Below are positions 44,840-53,730 of a stretch of 64,000 nucleotides of DNA, piece after piece; position 1 is the first letter of the stretch, and each line of letters opens with the position of its first letter. The DNA comes from Aequoribacter fuscus. GTDB taxonomy: Bacteria; Pseudomonadota; Gammaproteobacteria; Pseudomonadales; Halieaceae. A program made the position numbers and the translations under genes. The stretch lies in contig NZ_CP036423.1 of the NCBI RefSeq assembly GCF_009910365.1, positions 2,728,001 to 2,792,000 on the forward strand, written 5' to 3'. The notes below the pieces were generated by a model, which had not been told where the DNA came from, did not search any database, and worked only from the letters and a program-made list of their open reading frames with translations.

Positions 44840-45277
44840 CTATGGATAGCGAACCCAGTCTCGCGAGCTGGTATCACTCTTGGTCTTTGATCCCGGGAAA
44901 ATATAGTTTCGGAAATCCTGCTCAGACGGGAGTTGTAAATCCTTTCCTGATAGCAACCAGTTTGGATTGCCTCGCGGGAAGGCGTGCGGATTTAAATCGA
45001 CGATCACATCACTGATCAACACAGGGTTGACATCTACCCCACGAAACTCGCGTGTAACAATAGAACTCAGCGTGTCGCCTTCCTGGACTTTGTAGATGCC
45101 ATCCACCGCTACTGACCCCTTTTGGGCCGCCTTCATCACCCTGCCGATATCACCTACAAACGCACTGAGACGAGCTATATCACCCTCGCTTAGGGTTTCA
45201 TTTTTTGGCTCTTGGGCCACCACCGCAATGGGCAGGCATAACCCTATCAACAGGAAACATTTTAGTATTGTATTCAC
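44840..45277 (-). CDS. Secreted LysM protein
   Basis: 145 residues. Signal peptide (CFLLIGLCLPIAVVA), then a LysM peptidoglycan-binding domain starting YKVQEGDTLSSIVTREF and ending with PNWLLSGKDLQLPS. No catalytic domain. Co-operonic with flgP and flgT (35-bp gap), so it likely anchors or positions the flagellar outer rings in the cell wall (inference). Confidence 0.85.
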   Translation of the reverse strand: MNTILKCFLLIGLCLPIAVVAQEPKNETLSEGDIARLSAFVGDIGRVMKAAQKGSVAVDGIYKVQEGDTLSSIVTREFRGVDVNPVLISDVIVDLNPHAFPRGNPNWLLSGKDLQLPSEQDFRNYIFPGSKTKSDTSSRDWVRYP

Positions 45278-45312
45278 AAATCACCTTTCCATGTCATAAC
45301 AGACTCGCTTCT

Positions 45313-46506
45313 TCATAGCAGCGTAGCAAAAATATCTCCAGCAACACCCTTATCTTTTAACAACGTTTTACTAGCGGGGGGAGAGAGTAGCTCAGCAACT
45401 GCCACACCACTTTTAACGCTTTTGACTCTCGCAAGATATAAAGATTCAAAATTTATGCTATTGAGCTGACCGTCAATCAGTAACTCACGCTGTCCAACCA
45501 AAAGCCAATCGCCTTCGTTAACGCCATCTTCACGCCCACCTTGAACTTGAAACTCGTCCTGGCCATAATTTTTAACGTGAAAAACTCTCGGAAGGCACTG
45601 ACTTGCATCTAGTGCACGATCGATTTCAGCAAGTGTCCTTCGCAACTTAGAAGTGAGATTTGTATCGACTGCGACCTCGCCAGACTCATAAGACACGGTT
45701 GGTGTCGACGCGAGGTAGACCTGCTGCCTCACCAAGTCAGTCGACCTGATCACATCCGCGAAAACGATCTCGATGGTATACTCGTATTTCGGAGGGGTGG
45801 GACGCAACTGCTGGTTAAATAGTTCGCTGAGCCCCCCTGAGAAAGATCGGCGTGCCCCTTGATACATTCGCGAACCCCAGGAGTTCGGGCTGATAGCCAC
45901 TGAAACACTGACTCTGTAATCGGCGCTGTGTCCCGAGGGAGCTCTTAACAATACTTTTTGATACTGCGAAGCAGAGACGTCTATTAACTCACTCTCAGAC
46001 GCCCTCACCACGCGCATGCCCCGCTCAATCAAGGCCGCTTGCATGCTGCTTGCGACCAGTTCTTCAACAGGAGCAATCACGTGCCTGAGGCTTGCTCCCT
46101 CAGTTCTAATGCCTGGTGAATTAATCGACAAACTCACGCTTCTGGGGAGCGGCGCCGAGTTCGCCATCGACCAGACGCCACAAACATCTTCAATCCCAAC
46201 CGAACCCCAAGACTGATCTGCCCCAGCCCGCATCTCGTCTATGAAAGTTTGAATCTGAATCCCGTTAACCGATTGTTTAGCGCGGTAAAGAGTCGACTGA
46301 TGTAAAGCACCTTTCTCATCGATATAGGACAAACCTTTGACGACAGCACCTTTCTCAAATGCGACCTCCATCAACTTTGCTTTAAAACCCTCCAGCAAAG
46401 CCTTCGCTTCCATCTCTGCCGCTATTGACTCGGAACTCCTGGCATCAAAACTGAGACCTACCAAAAGTGCAGAGACGACTGGAAGCAAAGTGTGCCTTAA
46501 ATGCAT
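45313..46506 (-). CDS. flgT: Flagellar H-ring protein FlgT-like
   Basis: 397 residues from the ATG at 46506, 7 bp after flgP; the longer ORF to 46536 overlaps flgP. A signal peptide ends near FDARSS. Three-domain FlgT-like architecture: an N-terminal domain (AEMEAKALLEGFKAKLMEVA), a middle nucleotide-binding-like fold, and a C-terminal beta domain (VNEGDWLLVGQRELLIDGQL). In Vibrio FlgT recruits MotX/MotY around the basal body. Sequence similarity is judged by eye. Confidence 0.75.
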   Translation of the reverse strand: MHLRHTLLPVVSALLVGLSFDARSSESIAAEMEAKALLEGFKAKLMEVAFEKGAVVKGLSYIDEKGALHQSTLYRAKQSVNGIQIQTFIDEMRAGADQSWGSVGIEDVCGVWSMANSAPLPRSVSLSINSPGIRTEGASLRHVIAPVEELVASSMQAALIERGMRVVRASESELIDVSASQYQKVLLRAPSGHSADYRVSVSVAISPNSWGSRMYQGARRSFSGGLSELFNQQLRPTPPKYEYTIEIVFADVIRSTDLVRQQVYLASTPTVSYESGEVAVDTNLTSKLRRTLAEIDRALDASQCLPRVFHVKNYGQDEFQVQGGREDGVNEGDWLLVGQRELLIDGQLNSINFESLYLARVKSVKSGVAVAELLSPPASKTLLKDKGVAGDIFATLL

Positions 46507-46513
46507 AGCGACT

Positions 46514-46978
46514 TTACTCGGTGGGTCTAAAAGCAACTTGGTTCAAGTAAAGCAGACGCAAATCATTTACCAAAGCTTTGTCCAAAGCCATTGTTACTTC
46601 ATACGTTTCGGTACCAACCGGCTCAATACGAACGACCGTGGCACCGTAGATAACACCTTCAACTCGGCTACGAAATGTATCACTCTTCACTGCCATTTGA
46701 GATACCGTGACGGTTGAATCGAGGTATTGGCCGTAAACCTGCTCGGTCAGCGACCGATAAGCATCAAGTTTGGCAGCTCTGATGGCAAGCAATCGTCTCT
46801 GGGCAGCCATGTCCGAATCCTGAATGTCAATTACGGCATAACCCGTTGCCATCAAGGTGTCTCGCTTCTCTACGATCGGCCGAAGAACAGAATCAAACCC
46901 GTTTGGTGAGGTGGTCGTGCAGCCACTGACCAACGCCAAAACACATACCAAAGCGCTTAACTTTCTCATACCACCCAT
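46514..46978 (-). CDS. flgP: Outer-membrane lipoprotein FlgP
   Basis: 154 residues. Lipobox VSGC with Cys20; LPP20-type body RRLLAIRAAKLDAYRSLTEQ, YGQYLDSTVTVSQMAVKSDT and VEGVIYGATVVRIEPVGTET, diagnostic for FlgP. SD AGGAG 6 bp before the ATG. First gene of the flgP-flgT-lysM-fliK2-flhX operon. FlgO, its usual companion, is not seen. Confidence 0.92.
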   Translation of the reverse strand: MGGMRKLSALVCVLALVSGCTTTSPNGFDSVLRPIVEKRDTLMATGYAVIDIQDSDMAAQRRLLAIRAAKLDAYRSLTEQVYGQYLDSTVTVSQMAVKSDTFRSRVEGVIYGATVVRIEPVGTETYEVTMALDKALVNDLRLLYLNQVAFRPTE

Positions 46979-47019
46979 TTGACGCTCCTTATGTAAAAAA
47001 CTTTACCATCTCTGGTTAA

Positions 47020-47046
47020 GTATCGTACCTAACTCATAAATCTTTA
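47020..47046 (-). promoter_or_regulatory. Sigma28 promoter of flgP operon
   Basis: On the minus strand TAAAGATT, 11 bp, TACGATAC. About 40 bp before flgP and divergent from the sigma54 site of flhA. Confidence 0.8.
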
Positions 47047-47075
47047 TCAAAAATACTTTGACTAATGCTCGCAAG

Positions 47076-47091
47076 TGGCACGTATTTTGCT
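47076..47091 (+). promoter_or_regulatory. Sigma54 promoter of flhA operon
   Basis: TGGCAC-N5-TTGCT, the consensus -24/-12 element, about 90 bp before flhA. Confidence 0.85.
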
Positions 47092-47179
47092 GATACTAGC
47101 TTTGAAAATAGACTATTTCATTGGCCTCGCAAAAGAAAGATAGAAGAGACCATAACTAACTGAATTTTGGAGAGTTATT

Positions 47180-49297
47180 TTGATAGGAATACTGTCAGAA
47201 TTTCGACAGTCAATCTCGTCAGCGCAAGTGAGTAGTATCGCGATGCCACTCGTGGTTCTATTAATCATTGCATTGTTGATATTGCCGCTACCCACTCTCC
47301 TTTTAGATGTCCTTTTTACTGTCAACATCATTGTGGGGTTAATGCTGTTGATGATTGCAATGAATACTAAGCATCCGCTTGAATTCTCTGCGTTTCCCTC
47401 AGTCTTGTTAATAGCCACCCTGCTTCGGCTTGGTGTCAATGTCGCATCGACCCGGATCGTTCTCGTCAACGGACACAACGGCACCGATGCCGCCGGATTA
47501 GTCATCGAGTCTTTTGGGGAATTTGTTATTGCGGGAAATTATGTGGTCGGTTTCATCATCTTTATGATTTTGATGATCATCAATTTTATCGTGGTCACGA
47601 AAGGAGCGGGAAGAGTTTCAGAGGTAACAGCGAGGTTCACTCTGGACGCAATGCCCGGAAAGCAGATGGCTATTGATGCTGACCTCAATGCGGGCATGAT
47701 TAATCAGGAAGAAGCCAAGAAGCGGCGAGAAGATCTCAGCCAGGAAGCTGATTTTTTTGGTTCAATGGATGGCGCATCGAAGTTTGTTCGCGGAGATGCG
47801 GTTGCCGGACTGTTAATACTCGCGATTAATATCATCGGTGGCCTCTTGGTTGGGACAACCCAGCACGATCTGAGCTTGTCAGACGCTGGGCGTATTTATG
47901 TGTTACTGACCATCGGAGACGGTCTGGTTGCTCAGATACCCACGCTTCTGTTGTCTTTCGCGACAGCAATATTGGTGACGCGAGTAACGACCGAACAGTC
48001 GACCGCAGAGCAAGCCGGCAGCCAAATGGCCAATGAAAATGCTCTTTTCCTTGCTGCAGCCATCATTCTTATTCTTGGGCTGATTCCCGGGATGCCACAT
48101 GGTATTTTCTTACCATTAGCGGCAATTACTGCTGGTATTGGTTACTACGTTCGTCTGCAGACCCAGCAACAAGATCAAAACAAAAAAGATGTGCAGGCGC
48201 AGGTAACCGATGACCTAGAAGCAAAATCGTCTGAACTTTCTTGGGATGATCTGGATCAAGTAGATGTCGTTGGCATCGATATCGGGTACGGCTTAGTTCC
48301 GCTTGCGAATACCCAATCGGGGGGGCAATTACTCACTCGGATTAAAGGGGTTCGGAAAAAGTTGTCCGCTGAATTGGGATTCTTAGTTCAACCCATTAGG
48401 ATCCGAGATAACTTGGATCTCAGACCGGACTCCTATCAGATCATTTTAAATGGGGTTGCTCGAGGAATAGGCGACTTGCGAGTAGGGCGTCTTTTGGCCA
48501 TTAACTCCGACGGTAATGTGAACACCCTGAAGGGTGAGAACACAGTGGAACCCGCTTTTGGTCTGCCCGCGGTCTGGATAGAAGCCTCTCAAGGCGACCT
48601 TGCCCGGGGAATGGGCTTCACTGTCGTAGATGGACCCACGACTATCGCAACACATCTCAGCGTGATACTGAAGGAAAACGCCCACGAGCTTCTTGGGCAA
48701 GATGAGACCCAACAACTTCTCGATAAAGTAGCGATCAATTACCCGAAACTCGTGTCTAATTTAATCCCTCACACGGTGCCGCTGTCTACGGTCACCCAAA
48801 TTCTTCAAAACTTGCTCGCAGAGGGAATACCGGTAAAAGATATGCGATCCATTATCGAGGCACTAACCGTCTCGAAATCGGGAGCCACTGACGCCGATAC
48901 CCTTACCAGTGAGGTGAGGCCAAAGCTAGGTAGAATGATCGTTCAGCCACTCCTCGATTCAACGGGCACGCTGACAGTAGTGACATTCGCCGGTGACTTA
49001 GAGAACATACTCGAAAACAGTTTCCGCCAAAGTAATGGCAACCAGGTGGTTTTGGAGCCTAGTCTAGCCAACTCAGTATTAGACGCGCTGGCAGAGAACG
49101 CCACGCAAATACAAGAAAAAGGAGCCACACCCGTTCTGGTGGTTTCACCGCAACTGCGCCAATGGTTAGCGCGCTTTGTTCGGACTCGAGTACGTGACCT
49201 ACACGTGATATCCTACACAGAAATTCCTGAAGATCAGAAAATTAAAGTGTTTGGTAGTATTGGTGGACTGAATGCTATCGAGGGCAAAAGGGAATAA
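47180..49297 (+). CDS. flhA: Export gate protein FlhA
   Basis: 705 residues from a TTG with GGAGAG upstream. Seven to eight spans (to about 325), with the FHIPEP signature region AFPSVLLIATLLRLGVNVAS and TKGAGRVSEVTARFTLDAMP, then the four-subdomain cytoplasmic part with LGFLVQPIRIRDNLDLRPD and SLANSVLDALAE. Nonameric gate of the flagellar type III export apparatus. Followed by the flhF-position gene after 3 bp. Confidence 0.97.
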   Translation: MIGILSEFRQSISSAQVSSIAMPLVVLLIIALLILPLPTLLLDVLFTVNIIVGLMLLMIAMNTKHPLEFSAFPSVLLIATLLRLGVNVASTRIVLVNGHNGTDAAGLVIESFGEFVIAGNYVVGFIIFMILMIINFIVVTKGAGRVSEVTARFTLDAMPGKQMAIDADLNAGMINQEEAKKRREDLSQEADFFGSMDGASKFVRGDAVAGLLILAINIIGGLLVGTTQHDLSLSDAGRIYVLLTIGDGLVAQIPTLLLSFATAILVTRVTTEQSTAEQAGSQMANENALFLAAAIILILGLIPGMPHGIFLPLAAITAGIGYYVRLQTQQQDQNKKDVQAQVTDDLEAKSSELSWDDLDQVDVVGIDIGYGLVPLANTQSGGQLLTRIKGVRKKLSAELGFLVQPIRIRDNLDLRPDSYQIILNGVARGIGDLRVGRLLAINSDGNVNTLKGENTVEPAFGLPAVWIEASQGDLARGMGFTVVDGPTTIATHLSVILKENAHELLGQDETQQLLDKVAINYPKLVSNLIPHTVPLSTVTQILQNLLAEGIPVKDMRSIIEALTVSKSGATDADTLTSEVRPKLGRMIVQPLLDSTGTLTVVTFAGDLENILENSFRQSNGNQVVLEPSLANSVLDALAENATQIQEKGATPVLVVSPQLRQWLARFVRTRVRDLHVISYTEIPEDQKIKVFGSIGGLNAIEGKRE

Positions 49298-49300
49298 TCC

Positions 49301-50071
49301 ATGGAAATAAAGATTATCGAGTGTGCGATGAGCAACGCTGCCCTGGAAGAGGTGAAGCGACAGTATGGTGCCGACGGTCTTATCGTGAGTAGCATCGCAA
49401 CAGCGACCAAAAATCTCATTATTTTGGCTGTCGAGAACGTCTCGATGCGCGAACCCCAAAAAACTCAGGAAACTCAGGAAACTCAGGAAACTCAGGAAAC
49501 TCAGGAAACTCAGGAAACTCAGGAAACTGTGACCACTAAAGTGGATGGCGAACACATCACTACGAATTCAACTCTCACAGACGCCGCGGACGTGCTGCGA
49601 GCAGATCACATCGCAGTCAAGCCCGATTTTGAAAGCACAGCAAAGGACAGCTTCAGACAGATATTAGATGAGCTTTCCAGCATTAAATTTGCAGAATCAG
49701 AAGTAAGCAATACCGAATCAGAGGGTCTTAAAGAAACAGGCGAGGCTCAAAATGGCCTGCAACCGGCCGAGGAAAACAAGGTAACCGGTGTTAAGTCAGA
49801 GAGATCAGATGGCCATTCTCGCGACAATTATAGCGTTGATGAAACGATTTATGCCGCCGCGCTGAATCATACTGAGGTCGAGGTAAAGACGATTATTGAT
49901 ACCAGCGGTGCAGAAAAAGATCGCGATGAACAGTTTGCCCTGTTTAAGGCTTCTATGAGCGTAACCGCACTAGAGTTAACCGCCTTACTGCAGAGTACTG
50001 CCGACGAGATACTCAAAGAAACGCAGCCCAAGAGGGATAAAAATGTCCTCGAGTTTAAAGCAAATGTCTGA
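49301..50071 (+). CDS. FlhF-position protein lacking the GTPase domain
   Basis: 256 residues between flhA and flhG. Residues 1-47 resemble the FlhF B domain (MEIKIIECAMSNAALEEVKR, YGADGLIVSS). After a TQE repeat, the remainder is acidic and low-complexity, with a short helical end (MSVTALELTALLQSTADEIL). No P-loop, no SRP-type G motifs and no NG domain, whereas FlhF is normally about 400-500 residues. The stop is followed 64 bp later by flhG. Either a degenerate FlhF or a different pole protein of similar N-terminus. Confidence 0.75.
   Translation: MEIKIIECAMSNAALEEVKRQYGADGLIVSSIATATKNLIILAVENVSMREPQKTQETQETQETQETQETQETQETVTTKVDGEHITTNSTLTDAADVLRADHIAVKPDFESTAKDSFRQILDELSSIKFAESEVSNTESEGLKETGEAQNGLQPAEENKVTGVKSERSDGHSRDNYSVDETIYAAALNHTEVEVKTIIDTSGAEKDRDEQFALFKASMSVTALELTALLQSTADEILKETQPKRDKNVLEFKANV
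49463..49525 (+). repeat. Seven exact 9-bp tandem repeats in the flhF-position gene
   Basis: The unit ACTCAGGAA is repeated seven times without a mismatch and encodes (TQE)7. It is in frame, so unit gain or loss changes length without disrupting the gene. Confidence 0.97.
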
Positions 50072-50135
50072 ACACATTGGGTCTAATATTAAGTATATTA
50101 TGAGAGCTCCCGTTTAAAATGGGCGAGGATTTTTT

Positions 50136-50930
50136 ATGAAAGTGATAGGGGTATCAAGCGGCAAAGGCGGCGTTGGTAAAACTACTGTAGCAGTCAATCT
50201 AGCTACCGAACTCGCCAACAGGGGTCTAGGTGTCATGTTGCTTGATGGCGATTTGGGGCTGAGTAACGCCCAAATCCTGCTAGGTACCAGAGTAACGCAT
50301 ACTTACGCGCATGTCTTGGCAGGCGAAAAAAGCATAGAGGAAATCATTGTGTCAACCGCAAGTGGCGTAAAGCTTGTGCCCGGCTCCAGCGGTTCCAAGA
50401 CACTCTCGAGTTTGTCTAGGTTACAATTGCTGGGGTTAATACATGGCATCTCTAACATTCCTGACTGCGATGTCCTGATCGTTGATACTGCGGCAGGTAT
50501 TACAGATAACGTCACGGTTCTTTTTTCGGCGTGCGATATCCGCTTAGTCGTTGTGCAAAACGAACCCTCATCAATCGCCGATGCCTACGCCATGATTAAA
50601 GTCTTAAAACATGAGTACGATATCACGCAACTCCATCTCCTTCCCTGCCAAATCAGGTCTAAAGAAGAAGCCAAAACAATATACGAGCGTGTCAACAAGG
50701 TCACCATGCAATATCTTGATCTCCATCTCCAATATGCTGGTTCATTGCGAAAACAGAATGAGCTGATTTTGGAATCTGCACGCAAAGGGATCCCATTCGT
50801 GAACTTGGAACCGAAATCACCCATTGCGACTGATATCAGTGCTATAGCAGATAACTTGATGTCCGATGACAATGGTCATGACTCGGGCTCGATAAAGTTC
50901 TTTGTTGAACGACTATCAAAGACCATTTGA
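50136..50930 (+). CDS. flhG: Flagellar number regulator FlhG (FleN), MinD-like ATPase
   Basis: 264 residues. Deviant Walker A GKGGVGKT (9-16), LLDGDLGLSNAQILLG, and DVLIVDTAAGITDN for Walker B. Sets flagellar number with FlhF and FleQ-type regulators. The ATG is fixed by an in-frame stop about 20 bases upstream, so no N-terminal DQAxxLR extension (the FlhF-activating helix of some FlhG proteins) can be present. Confidence 0.95.
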   Translation: MKVIGVSSGKGGVGKTTVAVNLATELANRGLGVMLLDGDLGLSNAQILLGTRVTHTYAHVLAGEKSIEEIIVSTASGVKLVPGSSGSKTLSSLSRLQLLGLIHGISNIPDCDVLIVDTAAGITDNVTVLFSACDIRLVVVQNEPSSIADAYAMIKVLKHEYDITQLHLLPCQIRSKEEAKTIYERVNKVTMQYLDLHLQYAGSLRKQNELILESARKGIPFVNLEPKSPIATDISAIADNLMSDDNGHDSGSIKFFVERLSKTI

Positions 50931-50931
50931 G

Positions 50932-51645
50932 ATGGTAAAAGAGTATAAAAACTACTCAGGCGACCCACCATCCCCAGGAGGATCGACCGATCTGGTCCTA
51001 GAGCACATAGGCCTTGTCCAGAGGATTGCGATGCATCTGAAGGCACGGCTTCCAGACTATGTCGAATTAGAAGAGCTCGTGCAAATTGGTATGATCGGTC
51101 TGTTAGAGGCTTTTAAAAGCTTTGACGAATCCCAAGGAGATGATCTTGCATCCTTCGCAACAAAGAGAATTCGCGGCGCGATTCTAGATGAAGTAAGAAG
51201 GCGATCACCTCTGTCACGGCAAGACAACATCCATGCAAAAACCAGAGAAGCGATTATAGATGACCACCTGGCTAGAACGGGTAGACGTCCGTCCGCGGTC
51301 GAGATCTCGAGTGAAATGGGTGTAACTTTAGAAGACTACCACCGCTCTGAGATGAAAACACATACCTATCAGTTATCGTCATACGAGGTACTGACGGAAA
51401 ACGGTTTCGAACAAGCCCATGATGCTGATTCACCAGACGAAGAGATAGAACATTCTCAGACCTTAGGTATTTTAGAGACAAGAATTGGGCAGCTTGAGCA
51501 GCGAGATCAGTTAATTCTCTCCCTATATTACGAAAAAGAGCTTAACCTAAAAGAAATCGGTTCGATATTGAACATCAGTGAATCGCGTGTAAGTCAGCTT
51601 CTGAGTAAAATCGTGACGCAACTACGTGCGGAAGTTAGACTTTAA
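50932..51645 (+). CDS. fliA: Flagellar sigma factor FliA (sigma28)
   Basis: 237 residues from the ATG 1 bp after the flhG stop; the ORF start at 50902 lies inside flhG. Regions 2.1-2.4 (DYVELEELVQIGMIGLLEAF, FATKRIRGAILDEVRRRSPL), region 3 (RTGRRPSAVEISSEMGV) and region 4 (HTH, NLKEIGSILNISESRVSQL). Reads the six sigma28 sites listed here, under FlgM control. Confidence 0.97.
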   Translation: MVKEYKNYSGDPPSPGGSTDLVLEHIGLVQRIAMHLKARLPDYVELEELVQIGMIGLLEAFKSFDESQGDDLASFATKRIRGAILDEVRRRSPLSRQDNIHAKTREAIIDDHLARTGRRPSAVEISSEMGVTLEDYHRSEMKTHTYQLSSYEVLTENGFEQAHDADSPDEEIEHSQTLGILETRIGQLEQRDQLILSLYYEKELNLKEIGSILNISESRVSQLLSKIVTQLRAEVRL

Positions 51646-51662
51646 GTCAGTGGAGACAGTAA

Positions 51663-52157
51663 ATGGCTTTCTTCAAAAAGTTCAGTAAACCCTCCGCGAA
51701 GGAAGTAGCCCTTGCGGATTACGAACGATGCGGCACCCTTGACGATAGCCACACAAGTCACGTATTCCGGACCAGGACTGCACTCAGAGTGCGGGCTAAC
51801 CTAAACAAAACTTTTATCCAAGGTGCCAAGCGTGAACTGAAGTATCAGGCCGACTTGGTCGCCGCCATAAAGGCAGGCAAGGCAACGCCTGAGCGACCAA
51901 AAGTTGAGAGCGGCTATCAGGTAATCAGCTCCTCGGTTGGGAAACTGATAACCTATGTTCCGATTCATCACGCACAAAAAATGTATGATCTCGGTGGCAA
52001 GTATCAAACCACAGAGCTAAGTATAGGGCAGGTTTTTGAGGAAGCTGCATCAATAGCGAACGAAGTCACTAATGACTTAAAATTTACGTCAAAAATAGAG
52101 CTTCTGGAGTTTCTAAGACAGGAAAGTGACAACGAGGCAGAACCCACATTAAGCTAA
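51663..52157 (+). CDS. Unknown cytoplasmic protein after fliA
   Basis: 164 residues, no signal peptide or span. Basic N-terminus (MAFFKKFSKPSAKEVALADY), central LRVRANLNKTFIQGAKRELK and KLITYVPIHHAQKMYDLGGK, acidic C-terminus. No family recognised. SD GTGGAGA, 17 bp after fliA, so likely made with it. Occupies the slot where chemotaxis genes (cheY/cheZ) stand in many relatives. Confidence 0.75.
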   Translation: MAFFKKFSKPSAKEVALADYERCGTLDDSHTSHVFRTRTALRVRANLNKTFIQGAKRELKYQADLVAAIKAGKATPERPKVESGYQVISSSVGKLITYVPIHHAQKMYDLGGKYQTTELSIGQVFEEAASIANEVTNDLKFTSKIELLEFLRQESDNEAEPTLS

Positions 52158-52204
52158 GATACTCTATTCGCCACTGAGTGAATCCGAGCCACCGAGGAAT
52201 CATA

Positions 52205-52792
52205 ATGCAAAATTTTGGAATCGTATTAATCATCTTGCTCGCTCTTTCCGCAGTCATTCTGCTGGTTTATGTTTTAAGCAAACTTTCCGAACTGGAAGCA
52301 ATCGCAGGGAACATTATCTCATCAAGAAATCAAACCGAGGGTCAATCAGCGACAGCAAGCGAGCAGTCAATCTTCTCTGGATTGCAAGGCCAAGCACTTT
52401 GGCAGGCCATCACAGGCGACTCCAGAGATACTGTTCTCAGCAACGCTGATGAAATACTGACTTATCAAATCATCTTGGAAAAACACCTCCGAAAAGTGGC
52501 TCTGATGGGCTTTCAAGATGGTCTCAATGGCAGCAGCGCTCGGCCACCACAGAGCGAAATGATGATCTCAATGTTACGCGGCGATGTGCTTTCATGGCTG
52601 CCCGCTAGCGCCCTTGCGCAACTTTACACGTCCTCTTACGACGCTGCTAACGTAATGCCTAATGAAGTAAAGCTATTAGCCGAGCAAGTGAGTTACACGA
52701 TAACATCCGTGTATAACTCAGTTACATTGGACGCAGACGACTTCGTCGATGAAATCTTAGTCCTGCTACGTCTGTTTACTGCACCCGAGTAG
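52205..52792 (+). CDS. Unknown single-span membrane protein
   Basis: 195 residues from the ATG with SD GAGGAA (the ORF to 52178 lacks one). An N-terminal span (about 4-24, FGIVLIILLALSAVILLVYV) is followed by a mostly helical soluble part, ending acidic. No recognised domain. It overlaps tail-to-tail by 17 bp with the minus-strand coiled-coil gene. Confidence 0.75.
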   Translation: MQNFGIVLIILLALSAVILLVYVLSKLSELEAIAGNIISSRNQTEGQSATASEQSIFSGLQGQALWQAITGDSRDTVLSNADEILTYQIILEKHLRKVALMGFQDGLNGSSARPPQSEMMISMLRGDVLSWLPASALAQLYTSSYDAANVMPNEVKLLAEQVSYTITSVYNSVTLDADDFVDEILVLLRLFTAPE

Positions 52793-53684
52793 TAGACTCT
52801 TGTTCAGGCGTAAAAACGATAATTTCTGGCGAATAGCTTGGGCCTGTCGGCTCACTTGCTTCCTCTTCCGCCAACTTGGCCGTTTCGAGCTCAATTTGAC
52901 GAGCCAGTAATTGCCGTAGGTTGCTCTTTTCAATATCGACCAATGCGGCAACATCTGACCTAAGCGCATTCAAGCTGTTAATTGTGGGCTTAAACTGGTC
53001 AATATCTCGCTGAGTGCTGGCAACTTGCTCTTTAAGCTCACTCACCTGATTCAGTAATGCGTCCAACTCAGTAGTATCTTGCGTTTGATTGGCCAGGCTC
53101 GTCGTCGCCGTTAACAGCTGTCCACTGAAATCTTCCTGCGACAATCGCAAATTCTCGGCAGTCGCATCTAGCTGACGAAGAATAGACGCTTGCCCCTCAT
53201 CCAGCATCCCAAGACCTTGCTCAAAACGCGCAAAGCTCTCCAACGCCGAGTTCATATTCACAATCCGCTTCGAAATCGCTAAGGTAGCAGATTCAAGGTT
53301 GCCAACTTCACCAGCCAGTCTGCCAGCTGCAACAAAGAGCAAAATCCCTGTTAGGATAATGACCATAATCGCGCCGTATCCGACTCGCTGAGCGATCATC
53401 TGCTGACGCATTGTCTGATTCTCTATGTGCTTGATGACCGGCGCTAACCTATCCAGGATCAATGATTCAAAATGCACCCTATCAAACTCTGGAAACTCAG
53501 AATTCCGTACACGAGCGCCAGGTGCCGTATCCTTTTCGGATCTGAGGAAGCTAGTGTCTGTATCGCCCCCCGTACGCAAACCACCGCGTTCGGATGAACC
53601 TGACTCTTCCCGCACAACGCGCGCTGCCACACCGTCACTTGTGCCTGCTGGCTCATCGACGTCTTGATTCTTTTCGTCACTCAT
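52776..53684 (-). CDS. Unknown membrane coiled-coil protein
   Basis: 302 residues from the ATG with AGGACC upstream; the start at 53708 is discarded. A disordered acidic N-terminus (1-65), one span at about 101-121 (VGYGAIMVIILTGILLFVAA), then about 130 residues of coiled coil (SKRIVNMNSALESFARFEQG, LNQVSELKEQVASTQRDIDQ), and a proline/glutamate tail. Topology suggests the coiled coil is periplasmic. No family recognised. Last gene of the minus-strand fli operon. Confidence 0.8.
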   Translation of the reverse strand: MSDEKNQDVDEPAGTSDGVAARVVREESGSSERGGLRTGGDTDTSFLRSEKDTAPGARVRNSEFPEFDRVHFESLILDRLAPVIKHIENQTMRQQMIAQRVGYGAIMVIILTGILLFVAAGRLAGEVGNLESATLAISKRIVNMNSALESFARFEQGLGMLDEGQASILRQLDATAENLRLSQEDFSGQLLTATTSLANQTQDTTELDALLNQVSELKEQVASTQRDIDQFKPTINSLNALRSDVAALVDIEKSNLRQLLARQIELETAKLAEEEASEPTGPSYSPEIIVFTPEQESTTRVQ

Positions 53685-53730
53685 AATTGGTCCTATGCAT
53701 ATCAACAATTAAAGGTAGTATCGGACGACC

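Noticed and set aside
49199-49555. Minus-strand ORF with (FLS)n repeats
   Set aside because: Antisense of the TQE repeat in the flhF-position gene and of the flhA end.
50932-52792. Genes after fliA as cheY/cheZ
   Set aside because: Neither protein shows a receiver-domain Asp motif nor CheZ features; one has a membrane span.
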